From Trichodelitschia bisporula (lineage: Eukaryota > Ascomycota > Dothideomycetes > Phaeotrichales > Phaeotrichaceae): a stretch of 64,000 bases of DNA. The position numbers and the translations under genes were made by a program. The stretch is taken from the NCBI GenBank assembly GCA_010356995.1, contig ML996691.1:906211-970210 (forward strand), read 5' to 3'. This document shows, one piece after another, positions 48,641 through 59,472 of the stretch. The notes under the pieces were generated by a model. The model was not told where the DNA came from and ran no database searches. It worked only from the letters and a program-made list of their open reading frames with translations. Each line of letters opens with the position of its first letter. Within the stretch, counting starts at the first letter, position 1.

Positions 48641-49160
48641 ATCCCCTCCACCTCCGTCCTACGACGCGTCTCTCTTATACCCGTGGTGAGCTTTCCGCCG
48701 CTTTGAAAGTGCGAAAAGCTTCGTGAATGCCCGTCTCTCGCGCAGGATTTATATAGCGCCTCCTCCAGGACCGGCGAAATGGTCAACTTCAATGGGATCT
48801 GGAAGTAGTGGTGTTGGAGGTCGCATAAGGTTATACATAGTGGAGGAATTTCTCCGGCAGATTATCAAGAGATCGTTGAAGTTATAGCGTATCCTCAACC
48901 TTGCGGCGGGGTTTCGGCAACAATACTGAATGACTAGCCTTGTCGAGCTGAGAAGTCCTCGCAAGGCTGACCGAGAGTTGAGGATTCGCTGACGAAGAGG
49001 GCCGCCTTGATGCAGAACGAAGCACCAAAGGGCTACTTCCATCATCCTAGCACACGCACATGGCCTCGGATTGAAACCAATCAAACTCGCTGGGAGCTTG
49101 ATGTCGTGAGATGCCGGTATACATATACGCCCGCGCATGCGCTATACTTGTACGGCGGCT

Positions 49161-49550
49161 TCATGCCAACCGGCCGGTCGAGACAGCCGGTATATATGAA
49201 TCCTGCGTGGTGTCGGCACCGGGGCGGGATGGGGCGCGGGGCTTGCTCTTCACGATGCTGGCGGACTGCGCACGGGGTTGTGGATCCCCGGCGGATGAAG
49301 CTTCAGTCGTTTTTGCCTCGTCCTCGCCAGCGGGCTCTTCCGGCGCCGCAACTTGGAACTTCTTCGGAAGACCTGGCAGCAACGCCTTGAGCTGTGCCGC
49401 CATAGCGGCGTCCACCTTTTGGAATGGCTTCTTCTTATATAGCGCCTTGAAGCTTAGAAGCGTTGTCGCGGGAAGAAGTGTCGGGTCGAACAGCAATGAT
49501 TCGTCCACGTCGATGGACTTGTTGCGCTGGTGCGCACGAGTGCTGGCCAT
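49161..49550 (-). pseudogene. Unidentified open frame, possible relic (129 codons)
   Basis: Starts MASTRAHQRNKSIDVDESLL and contains helix-forming and charged sequence (KKKPFQKVDAAMAAQLKALL) before a low-complexity end. It might be a small gene or an exon of a lost one. It sits among TATA-rich strings and relics, which favours the latter. Confidence 0.3.
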
Positions 49551-49879
49551 CTTATATACTGTGCGAGGATTCCACGCGGTCTTGCGATTGCTGGTGCGTT
49601 AAAGAAGAAGGATTTGGAGATATAAGTGGTGAAGGATATATACGACGTGACGCCGGGCGCGAGATTATACTTCGCTGGGCCAAGACCGGCTGGTCCGCTG
49701 GGAGGGTGCCGCATGATGATTGTAATGTCCGCATTGCCGGTGATGCTCCGCTGGACTGTGCAGTTCATGGTGGATGTTGTTGATTTGGCATGTGATGTTG
49801 GTTTTGTTGGATAGGTGCGCCGCTTCAGAACGCGGGGAGATAGGCGTTGGAAGGGGATTGGCAAGAGGCCATCTTCGAT

Positions 49880-50115
49880 CCCTTATACTTAGTAACCGCC
49901 TCGTCCTTGAGTGCATCGACATCCGGGTCACCGAGTCTCGGCTTCCCAGCTCCGCAAGCTCTTGGTCTGAGGGACGCGACACAGTTCTTTAAGCTTTGAA
50001 TGAGTGGACTTTTCAACCTTCTGAAGCTCTGAAAGCCGATATGTAATAATGGCTTTGAGGTCGTGGCCATGGCATGCCGCAGCGAAGGTCTGAAGATTGG
50101 CCTCGGAAGCCTCAA
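49880..50115 (-). repeat. DNMT5 fragment 1 (source 53672-53909)
   Basis: Encodes EASEANLQTFAAACHGHDLKAIITYRL, matching the intact EASEANLQTVAAACHGHDLKAIIAYRL. Over the 93 bases from 50021 I count 8 differences. Confidence 0.9.
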
Positions 50116-50249
50116 AAATATATAGGAAGAGGACTTCAGATGACTTCAGATGATGCTGAGTATATGGGGCTTTGAATATAAGACGCTTTCTTCGATGAAG
50201 GTGATGTCGAGGCATGCATTGGTGGGTGGTCAGAAACTTTTTGAGGTAC

Positions 50250-50412
50250 TGTGGAATCGAGAAGCTAGGCATCTTTTCGTTTCAGAACCAAAGGCTCAAC
50301 GAATCAATACCGAAACCACAGCTAACTCGAGTAGAAGTAGTAGGAGTGCGACAAGAAGTGGGAGAGTAGTTTCGAAGAGTTAAAGCTTAGGCTCGAAACA
50401 TCGAAATCGGGA
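50250..50412 (-). repeat. DNMT5 upstream-flank fragment 2 (source 59511-59672)
   Basis: Aligns to non-coding DNA before the DNMT5 start; both have the AGGAGTGCGA...GAAGTGGG string and a following TCGAA...GTTAAA segment. A short TTCGATGAAGGTGATGTC at 50193 matches 59704 but lies on the other side, out of order. Confidence 0.8.
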
Positions 50413-50566
50413 TTCAAGGCCGAGAAGTCGATATAGGACAAGCCAGCAATAAGAGCGCCGATATTGCCTGGAACTTTGATGAAGGACCTATACGCGGTAG
50501 TGCCCTTGGGTTTTAAGTCGTCTTTGCCTTTGACAAACTCGGTGATATCACAGAACAACAGGAGGC
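50413..50566 (-). repeat. DNMT5 fragment 3, catalytic-domain piece (source 58133-58288)
   Basis: Encodes FCDITEFVKGKDDLKPKGTT and then LIAGLSYIDFSALN. The intact gene has FRDITEFVKGEEDEKPKGTT and LIAGSSCVDFSKLN; the catalytic Cys is Tyr here. Confidence 0.9.
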
Positions 50567-50701
50567 CTATGGGATTAGCGAGATACACTACCCGCGGTAG
50601 AAATGACAGCGGCACATACCAAATTTATAGTCCTCTAGGCCTATATGAAGGACCTGCCCGTGCAGTATGTCTGCTTCCAGGCCGGAGAAGTCGGCTGCGA
50701 C

Positions 50702-50844
50702 GCCTGCAGGCCGAGATGATGCGTATCTCGGAAGACGCAGAAACCGCGGCACAGCCCTTGACCTGGCACTTAACATCGTCCGGTTTAGTGGCCTCACGCT
50801 CGGCGCACTTTAGGCGGCCCATGGCTTTATAGAACCGCAGGATG
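50702..50844 (-). repeat. DNMT5 fragment 4, RING-proximal piece (source 53442-53584)
   Basis: 143 bases align without gaps; I count 18 differences, of which 13 are transitions. Encodes EREATKPDDVKCQVKGCAAV (intact: DREATKPDDVKCQFKGCAAV). Confidence 0.92.
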
Positions 50845-50928
50845 TTTGCCGCCCACACCTGGGCAGTTTTCAATGGTGTGCCTCTGTAACTGAAGCGGAA
50901 TGAGAAAGGGAGCTTTTTGGTCCTCGAT

Positions 50929-50979
50929 GCCGCGATATAGTGCTTAGGGTTGCTCGCACATCCGGAACAGGCGTTGTGA
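50929..50979 (-). repeat. DNMT5 fragment 5, zinc-finger piece (source 56951-57001)
   Basis: Encodes HNACSGCASNPKHY, matching HNVCSGCVSYPKHH of the intact protein. Confidence 0.75.
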
Positions 50980-51000
50980 TGCCCTATAATTTGTATATTC

Positions 51001-51149
51001 GTCCACATCGATGGTGTGAAGTGTAACCTAAGACCGGTTAGGGGAAAAACTTGCGGTGCGGGGGGACTTACGAAGCACCAGACGTTGACCTCTTTCTGCT
51101 GGCCAAATATATGGCAGCTGCAAACAGCTTGAAGCATGGTATCTTCGTA
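51001..51149 (-). repeat. DNMT5 fragment 6, 3'-end piece with intron (source 52814-52963)
   Basis: Spans the last intron of DNMT5 and encodes TMLQAVCSCHIFGQQKEVNVW (intact TMLQAVRRCHRFGQQKEVNVW). The intron GTAAGT site is retained, showing a DNA-level copy. Confidence 0.9.
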
Positions 51150-51165
51150 TACGCGCTTGGAGCCG

Positions 51166-51259
51166 ATGCCTTCCTCTGCTCCGAAACGCTGACGCACGCG
51201 GCGAGTGATTTGAGGAGTCGAATGCCGAAATTGGATGGGGCATCTCAGAACAACTCATG
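51166..51259 (-). repeat. DNMT5 fragment 7, central piece (source 55946-56040)
   Basis: Shares CTTC...GCTCCGAAA..., the GCGNGTGAT...GAGGAGTC string and a closing ACTCATGA/ACCCATGA. It separates fragments 6 and 8, which are neighbours in the intact gene. Confidence 0.75.
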
Positions 51260-51332
51260 AACCCAAAAACAACCTGAACCATATAATCTTCTCGCGCTTA
51301 CGCTTGCGAGCGTCGCCGCTTATATTCCGAGT

Positions 51333-51450
51333 CTTCATGCTGGTCCTTAGCGATATAGGGCGCTAAGAACACGACATGATTCGCATTCTGAAGGTTTCTG
51401 CTAAGGTTAGCTATGGTTCGCTCGAAGGCCTATTGAACTTACAGTCCAGA
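51333..51450 (-). repeat. DNMT5 fragment 8 (source 52963-53082)
   Basis: Shares TGCTGGTCC(C/T)TAGCGA, TAGGG(T/C)GCTAAGAA and ACGACATG(G/A)TTCGC with the intact gene and covers the penultimate intron. Just left of it, 51291-51312 resembles the first exon of DNMT5 (59270-59291). Confidence 0.85.
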
Positions 51451-51501
51451 TTATACCGGTTTGAAAGTATAGAAGAAGGAGACCGTGTGGCAACCAACTT
51501 C

Positions 51502-51720
51502 TCATGAGTGAGGCGGCGGAAGGTGACAATAACAGCATGTTGCTCGGAGCTTCCAGAGGATGTTATTGAAAGTTGAAAAATGTGACAGTGAGCATCGGAG
51601 GTGGTCCCGAAGGATTTGACTCTCTGTTGAAAGATCGATATCGTTTGAAATCGAGTCGTCAGTGTCTTCGAAACTAGGAACTTTCTTCGATGAAGATGGT
51701 GTCAAAGTAAGTGAAAGGGA
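51502..51720 (-). repeat. Diverged copy of DNMT5 upstream sequence
   Basis: Shares a GATCGATAT...TTTGAAAT segment and CTTCGAAAC...CTTCGATGAA...GTGTC with 59680-59726. A minus-strand frame here reads SSKKVPSFEDTDDSISNDIDL, comparable to SSKRVFRFEDIDLLISNLS upstream of DNMT5, so a small decayed coding sequence may be part of the repeated unit. Confidence 0.5.
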
Positions 51721-51820
51721 TGAGGTGTAGGCAAAGGTTTACAGTTCTCACTGGGTGAATGTTGTAGGAAGAAAGCAGAGTGCGAGTGGAAGTGAGGACT
51801 TTGTTCACCTCGAGGGAAGG

Positions 51821-52154
51821 CGGGCACTCGCTTGGCCGCAGAGGCCGGAGATTCTTCCCCCGAGCTATCGAGCGGGCTTGTGCTTCAATTTAGCAAGTCC
51901 GGGGCTTTATTTACCTGAGCGGTGAGTTGGGGCACTGGCTCGAAGATTCAAGCCATCAAACAGTGGGCAGTTGAGGACACCATCAGGAGGCGGTGATGAC
52001 TTGGCAAGGCTGGCGGGAGATCATTCTGCATGGGCCATCGAGCGGGCTATAACTTAATTCAACGGATCTGGAGTAACGTTTACCCAGGCGGTGAAGTAGA
52101 TTCACTGGCACGACTGGTTCGGAGATTCTAGTAATCGGACAATGGGCAGTTGAT
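51821..52154. repeat. Degenerate direct repeat, two copies
   Basis: Copy A (51821-51975) and copy B (51990-52154) share, in order, CTTGGC, a GGAGAT.ATTCT segment, CATCGAGCGGGCT or TATCGAGCGGGCT, CC.GGCGGTGA or CTGAGCGGTGA, CACTGGC and GGGCAGTTGA. Many substitutions separate the copies, so the duplication is old. Confidence 0.75.
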
Positions 52155-52426
52155 AGTTTGCGGAAGTTCAAACCAAAAGGAGGTTTAGAAAAGATCTTGT
52201 CAGCATAACGGCTTTTACAGTAGTGATCGTATGCCAATCAAATGTCCATGACACACTAGCACGCAACATTGCAAGAGATTCGGAAGAGCAGATGAGATTC
52301 TCGAGCTAGAAACCTCAATTATCTCCCCAGCCAACCAGACTATTACTCGTCCAAGGACTACGGTAGGGAGACCTGGGATAAGGTGAGATCTCAGCGATCA
52401 TCCATCTCGGCATCGTCCAACTCGTC

Positions 52427-55400
52427 CTACAACTCGTCTCCCGATTCCTCCTCTGACTCGTCCTCCGATTCGTCCTCCGATTCGTCCATCGACTCGTCCT
52501 CCAGCTCCTCCGGCTCCTCCATGTCCTCGTTCGAGTCGTCGTCCGAGTCCGCCTTCTCTTCCACGTCCACCGAAACAGCAAAAGAGTAGGGCAGAAGCGA
52601 CCCAGAGGTAAATCCCTTCTTTACCTCTGAACCAAGTTTACGAACCACACTCTTCGGAACTAGAGCGTAGAGCCCGGTCGTCTCAAGCTCAATGAGCTCT
52701 GCGTCCTCGTTGCCTTCCACGTGCGTACCGAGCGAGAGCGTCTGTGGATGGGACCTCATGGAGCCGCGGTCAACCAGCGCGCGCTTAAGGCGGCGCTCGC
52801 TACGCTCAAGAATGTCCACGTCGATCGTGTGAAGGGCAACCTAGACCTGTCAATGGAGAAACTTGCGGTGCGGGGGGGAACTTACGAAGCGCCAGACGTT
52901 GACTTCTTTCTGCTGGCCAAACCTATGGCAGCGGCGAACCGCTTGAAGCATGGTAGCTTCGTACTCCTGCTGGTCCCTAGCGAGGTAGGGTGCTAAGAAT
53001 ACGACATGGTTCGCTTTCTGGAGGTTCCTGTTGAGGGTTAGTGATGGGATTGGATAGAGGATTATGAAACTCACAGGCCAGACTGCTGCCTACTGTCGAA
53101 ATCAAGGATGAGCGCCCGGAGACTCTTTTCCGTCTTGAAAGACTTTATCGCTTTCTCGGTGGAGCCGATGACACAGGCGATATTATGAGTCTCCAAAGTG
53201 CGCTCCACGATTTTGCCGAGCTCTCCCGTCTGGACAAAGATGACAACTTTATCGTCATGCGGTAGCTCACGAAGAAGAGAGGCGATTTCGTCGATCTTCG
53301 AGCCTTCGGTCTTGTCACCATTGTCGTCCCCAAAAGCTGTGACGGGAAGGGCGTGGGTGGGAAGGAAACCAGCGTCGCAGCCGTCAACGCCACAGACAAT
53401 GGGCAAGACTTCGTTGCCCAGACACTTCGTGCAGACACAATGCCCGCAGGCCGGAATGATATGCATCTCGGAAGACGCAGGAACCGCGGCACAGCCCTTG
53501 AACTGGCACTTAACATCGTCTGGTTTAGTGGCCTCACGATCGGCGCGCTTCAATCGGTCAATGGCTTCATAGAAGCGCAGGATGCGGTGCTGCAGAACAA
53601 GCTGCAGCTCCACACGCCGAATCTCCTCCAAGAACTTGCGAGGATCCACCACTGTTCCGGTCTTCTTCTGGGCTTTGTACTGGGCAAGAGCCTTTTCCTT
53701 GAATGCATCCGCATCCGGGTCGCCGAGGTCTTGGGCTTCCCAGTTCCGCAAACTCTTGGTCTCACGGACGCGAGGCAATTCTTTAAACTTTGAATTAGCG
53801 GATTTTTTGATCTTCTGAAGCTCTAAAAGCCGATAGGCAATGATAGCTTTGAGGTCGTGGCCATGGCATGCCGCAGCGACAGTCTGTAGATTGGCCTCGG
53901 AAGCCTCGGAGAAATCGGGTTCCGGCCCCACGCCAGGATAACGACGAGGCGCGCGAGGGTCCACCTTCTCCGCCGGTGTTCCCAGAAACTGCTCCTTTTC
54001 CATGGCATACCGAGCATCCTCATAGAACGCTCGATGAACGCAACTCAGATTGACTGGCTTAAGGAACTCATGGCAAACAATACCGTGCAGCGGCGCTTCG
54101 TTTTTGCGAGCGAAGGTCCTCAAGAACTTTGCTGCCATGTCGTGGCGCGCCTTATGCCAACGATGTGACTTCTGCTCCTGTAACGACCGAAACGATTCAC
54201 CAACCGTCAATTCCGCGCGGAATTCTTTCAGCTTCTTCTGATTCAGGACGTCTTTTGACAGAACCTCTGGTCCCAGATCAATTCCAATCAAGCTCGCCAT
54301 GAGCTTGATATCCGAGAAGTCCGCCACTGGGGGTGTGCCCGAAAGCACCCACTTCTTCGACGCGCAAATGCTCGCTGCCGAGTCGAAGACAGGCGTGTAT
54401 TTCTGATATGCGCCCTTTCCCGGACCCAGCTCCATCAAGTCGGCGTACTCGTCGATGATGACGCGGTTCCACTTGAACAGCTGCAAGACTGGCTGCAAAA
54501 GGTGATTCCAGGCATCACTGGCATCGGTGCTCTGCACTCCACCCTGTACCTTGCGACGAGTCTGAGGCTTGCTGACCTTAAGCTTAGCCTTTAGTTGAGC
54601 AGCGTTTTGAGCCCCCTTCATGCGCTTTGTCGGAGCAGTGGCGATAAGCTTCTCGTCGGACAAGAACTCGCCAATACGGTTGTCGAGGTATGTCGAAAGC
54701 TCGGAGACCGTATGGCCTTTCATAAATTCGACGTTTTGACGAAGGCGACCATCTGCCACCTTGTACCACTGTTGGAATTTACGACCGGACAAGTTCGGAG
54801 GTGGCATCCCGGCGAGCTGCGCCAGGTGAGACACATACGTATCGTAAGTCAACAAGCTGAAGGCGATAATGACGATCTTGGCGCGCTGAACTTGGGCCAC
54901 TGTCAACTTCCTCCAGTCATTGATCGTGCGGATGACGATGACCATCTCTTCGCCGAACTCGGAACTATCGAAGAACTTCTTGTGTTCATTAGCCCACTGG
55001 TCTCGCAGCAGATCCGGAGCGATGATCAGCGTCGCGGCCGTCGGAATGAAGCCGGAATCGGATTTGAGCGGCTCCTCAATCTCATCGCGCTTCAAACGCA
55101 TGAACTCTTCGTGGATCAATGCCAGAGACGTCAGAGTCTTCCCGAATGAAGGTGCATCTGCTAGGATCCCGCCCTTGACATTAACAATGGTTGAGGCACG
55201 GATCGCAGCGCGCAGTTGAATGCGATCAATCATCGCCTCTTCGATCGCCTCAAGCTTGAAGGGGCGTCCCTTCTCCTGAGAAATCATCCAGCCCAGCGAG
55301 CGAAGCTGCTCATCTCGAAGCTCGACCTTCATGGCTTCAGGCTGGTTACACATCGCATCATCGGCGTTGTTCAGAAGATTTTTCTCCAGGGAGGGAAATG

Positions 55401-58400
55401 CAACGACTGGCGGCACGAAATAGTCCGTCTCAATGACCCAGTGAAGGGCAATGACGTCGGCCTGGCCTTCTGTCAAGTTTGCCATCCGAGCAAGCTCCAT
55501 GATTGCCCGATGCGACAATGACACCACGTTCAAGCCGATCTTGAGCGAGGCGCTGAGCCCAGCCACCTCTGTATCAACCACAAAAGGCTTAGGGCGCGAC
55601 TTGATGGCATTTTCGAAGTCGGCTGCTTCAATGTGGTCTTCAACAGGGTCCGTCTGGTTAAGCCAGCGAAGGTGGGGTGGCATAGGGCTGCAACGGCACC
55701 GGAAGGCGGAGACGATAATATCCTCACGCATCTTGTGCCAGCGATTCGCAGTCCCGCGAGCCTTGAACGCATCTGGCCCCAGGTTTCGAGTGGTCCACGC
55801 CAAAGCATCCCAGAAGCGGGAATCGTTCGGGTCGTGCTGGGCCTTGGTAGGGGGGAATTTCTCCTGAAGGTGTGACGGTATTTCAGAGAATGGGAATGCA
55901 GCCTCGAAGAAATAACCGGCCGTGAGACAGATATTCTCGTCGTCGTTACCTTCTGATGCTCCGAAATGATGACGTAGGCCGCGGGTGATCAGAGGAGTCC
56001 CATCTTGAAATTGTATAGAGTTTCCTAGACTAACCCATGAGCCGGGAAGCAAAGCGTCGACGCGCCAAGGTCCATGTTGCTCCCGCAATTCCGAACGCCA
56101 CGGATTGAACACCGGGACGTCAGGCTTGTTCCAAGGACGCCAGGAGGGCACAGACGCGATGATGTCCCGCTTTTCACCACGGCCAAGGCGCTCGTGAGAT
56201 TTGGCGAACACGAAAGGATCTTGATCCGCCTCTCCCATAGGATCGGGATCCAGAAACAGATTGACCTCGGTGTTGCCCTCCTTCTGGTACAGCGTGGAAC
56301 AGGCTGTGCCACAATTGGCTAAAAGGAGATATTTGCCTTGAAGTTTTTCAGCCGTCGTACCCAGCCCTTGTCCGGCCACAGATATCTCCAGGCGCTCGGG
56401 GACTGTCTCATCGAGATAACCCGGGATGTTCAGCTTCGCCCGGAAGGAAGGTAGCTTCTTTCCCTTCCCCCTGAGAAGAAGATTACAATGCTTGTCTTCT
56501 GGCAAGAAAACGACCCACTGCTCGGCGCTCAATTCAGAACCCGAAAGCCCAGAGCAATCGGCTTTGATGATGGGAGTCGCTAGCACCTTACGCAGCCAGG
56601 AATTGGCGGGCAAGTTATCCACCGGTTTGGCATAGACCTCCCAGTACATCATGCGGTCGGTGGGAATCTTCAGCTCCGCCCAGGCGTTGGGAGCGTCATA
56701 GATGACTGACCATTCGCGGCCGCGGTGGTAATTTTTCCAGACGAAGTCGGAGTTCAATGCGACCGTGAGAGCCTGGCCGTACATCACGACATTGTTCGAC
56801 AGCCCGGTGCTCTGGAAAACCGCATTCAGCCTCTTCTCACACGAGTCCATGGAAGTCTCCGCAACGATCCTGAAAATACGCGGAAAGTGCTGGCCGGACT
56901 CCTTCCAGAAGGACTCCGGAGGCGCTCTATCTGCGCGAAGAACCTTCTTCGCCGTGAGATGATGCTTCGGATAGCTCACGCATCCCGAACAGACGTTGTG
57001 TCCACAACTATCGCAGACCAGGATGTCGAACTTGGAGAGACCCTTCTGACCTTCGCAAGTGCAACGACGAAGTGTCTTCTCCGCACAGCTACGGATGGTT
57101 TGAGTGACTGCTTCGGTGTTCTGGCTGGTCACGTTGATCAGGTCGGGTTCAAGAGCGTTCTTGCCCCAGGTGGACAGCTTCTTGACTTCAGTCCCTGGCG
57201 CGCGAGCTGGCTCGATCGACTTCGTATCGAGTTTCCCGTGGGCGACGATGAGCGCGGAAAGAATTGCCGAGCCGACAACAGTCGTGCTCATGGCGTTACC
57301 GGCAAGATCCTTCAGCTGGCTGTCCGTCTCCGAGGTAAAGGTCACCTCATCAATGGGAATGCCTTGCAGGCTCAGCGTCTCCTGCCCAGTGAGGAGACCA
57401 ATGCGATCAGTCAAGAAGCACATGCCTCGAGGCGTCAAGCATCCAGTGAGTCCCAACTGGGCGCGGTCGACGCGGTCGACGTTCTGGCTGATGTCGATGA
57501 TGCGGGTCTTGTACGTGAAGTCAATGCCGTTGCGAGCATGCTTCCGGAACAAGATGTCGATCAGATCTGAATCACGCATTGGACGGTTCTTGAGCCAGGC
57601 CTTGTGCGCATGCTCGGGCATCTGCTGCAAGAATGGAGGTCCAGAATCGATGTTGAGGTCTTCGCGCGCGTTGGCATGGCGGTTGCGACAGGCTTCCCAC
57701 GATAACTTCTTTGGCGCTGTGAACTGTTGAGCGTCCTTGATGTCAATTGCGCGAGGATCGTCATCCTGAAGAAGGAAGTCCGAGACAGGAGCACTAGCCC
57801 GACGCTTGAACCCGTCCATGACGCTTTCCCACTTGCGGCTGTATTCGGTGGCTTCTTCGAGGGTGAAGTGGTCCCGGATGTCCAGGCAGATCATGTATCT
57901 ACGCTCACGCGTGTGCGGAATGTAGTACTCCTTGGTATCCGTCTTGACATCTTTGGCTACGTATCCCACGGACCAGAAATAGTCACGAAAGCTCTTCCAA
58001 GTCTCCGCTTTGGCCACTACATTTTCCAGAATAACGATGGCTGGGCGCGTGCGCTTGGAATACTCCAGGATGGCCATGAACGTATTCGTAGACTCGCCAT
58101 TGCGCTCCCTCGGCATTGTGATCATGTTGGTGTTCAACTTCGAGAAGTCGACACACGATGAGCCGGCAATGAGGACGTCGATGTCGCCAGGAACTTCGAG
58201 GAAGGACCCATACGCGGTGGTGCCCTTAGGCTTTTCATCCTCCTCGCCTTTGACAAACTCCGTGATATCCCGGAACAGCAGCGGAGGCTTGAAGTTGCGC
58301 TGAATGTACGCCTGCTTGAATGCGTCGATCTCCGCGCTGAAGACGTGCTCGACCTTGAAGGGTTCCTTCTCCTTTTTCTCCAGAGCTAATTGAAAATCAG

Positions 58401-59295
58401 CATATAAGTCAAAATTAAACCGCACATTGTAACTTACACTTCTGGACCAGAGTGAGAGCAAGCAATGGGCTCTCAGTCCCACTGCACATGGTGGCGACCC
58501 GAAGAGGCCTGCCATTGAGGTGCCTCAGAACATCTTTGAATCCAAGATCAATCGCCTTATCGGTGAGCGCATCAAATATCTCATTGATGTCCGAGATTGG
58601 CGGGAGCTCCATATCCAGCCCCTTGACGCGACGGCGCGGAGTCTTGCGAGTGCGGCCAGCGGCGACGTCCGATTCTTCCTCAGAATCTTCCGAACCAGGC
58701 TCTTCCTCAGCCTCTTCAGTCTCAGACGGAACTTCCTTATCATAATCCTCGACAGTACCCGAAAGACCAGGCGGCCCATCGTCGACGTCCATCTGGTTGG
58801 CGTCATCTTCGGCGTCGGTGGCTTGAGCCTCGTCCCGACGAGCCTCCAGAACTGGAAAAGCTGTATAAGGCTCATAAGCATCTTCACCATGCTTGGAACG
58901 ATTGATGGACATACGCCCAACCGACGTAGTAAGCTCGTCGTCGTTGTTGCGCGCGAGAGCTGTCTGATGTTAGCAAGGCTGAAATTCTTGGGCACGTGAC
59001 CGACTGAGAACCGAGATGGGACCAGCAACAGTCGGACAAAAACACCGCACAGAACATCGTGCAGCGAGAAACTTTGCGACAAGAAACCAACTGCTGGATA
59101 CATGCTGGACGGGGTGCACCCCCCGCCCGAATGGAAGGGGGCAAGATCGAGTGGGATGTGGGCAGAATGCTGCGACTTACAGCGAGTGGGAGTCCGCGGC
59201 GGCTGCGCGGAGCGAGCACGCTTCTGGTCGCCTTCTGGGCTTACAGACGATTTGTCCGCTGTAAGCTTCGCCTCACGCTTACGCTTCGACTCCAT
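52427..59295 (-). CDS. DNMT5: DNA methyltransferase DNMT5 (cytosine-5 MTase + RING + SNF2 ATPase)
   Basis: Five exons (59295-59181, 58959-58438, 58385-53075, 53027-52886, 52840-52427) join in phase to 2167 residues. DNMT5 enzymes are ATP-dependent maintenance CpG methyltransferases of fungi. MTase motif I is LRVATMCSGTESPLL (near 195), completed by the family-typical catalytic loop AGSSCVDFSKLN (Cys about 290). Motif VI is ILENV (about 333). Then come RRYMICLDI, and the C-terminal motifs GLLTGQETLSLQGIP and QLKDLAGNAMSTT. A Cys/His cluster follows (CTCEGQKG...CDSCGHNVCSGC). The SNF2 ATPase has GGILADAPSFGKT (Walker A, about 1290), RVIIDEYADL (motif II, DEYA, about 1525) and KWVLSGTPP. A RING-like finger (CGHCVCTKC, about 1860) is inserted before the helicase C lobe, which ends with CHRFGQQKEVNVWRF. 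The last 45 residues are almost all Asp/Glu/Ser. No chromodomain is visible in the N-terminal 190 residues. The start at 59295 (MESKRKREAKL) is preferred to 59343. Confidence 0.93.
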
Positions 59296-59472
59296 GATCG
59301 TGATGTTGCAACTTAATGTGTGGACTGAGACCGGAGTTAGCAATGATCGGAGACACTTTTCTACTTAAGGAGCCTAATGCTGTTTGCTTCTTTCCGTTGA
59401 TACCAACAGCTTTAACCCATTGAGCAAGAGGTAAAACAAACCATTGATGTATCGAACCCCAAATGGGGAAAC

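Larger units (their letters stand above)
47554..49879. other. Decayed-looking region left of the DNMT5 patchwork
   Basis: No complete gene. Several minus-strand frames of protein-like composition stop abruptly and do not join by introns. Between them sit short TATA-rich strings (GGTATATAT near 48250 and 48630, TATATGAA near 49193, ATATATAC near 49637). It may be a set of gene relics like the patchwork on its right, but I could not find the sources inside this window. Confidence 0.4.
49880..51450 (-). pseudogene. Scrambled patchwork of DNMT5 gene fragments
   Basis: At least seven pieces of 50-240 bases match the intact DNMT5 gene at 52427-59295 or its upstream flank. All are in the same orientation but in a different order. 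Left to right the matching source positions are 53.67-53.91, 59.51-59.67, 58.13-58.29, 53.44-53.58, 56.95-57.00, 52.81-52.96, 55.95-56.04 and 52.96-53.08 kb, with a short 5'-exon match near 51.29. Coding and intron sequence are both copied, so the source was DNA, not mRNA. The pieces carry many substitutions and no long open frame, so the locus cannot make a methyltransferase. Each piece is listed separately. Confidence 0.85.
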
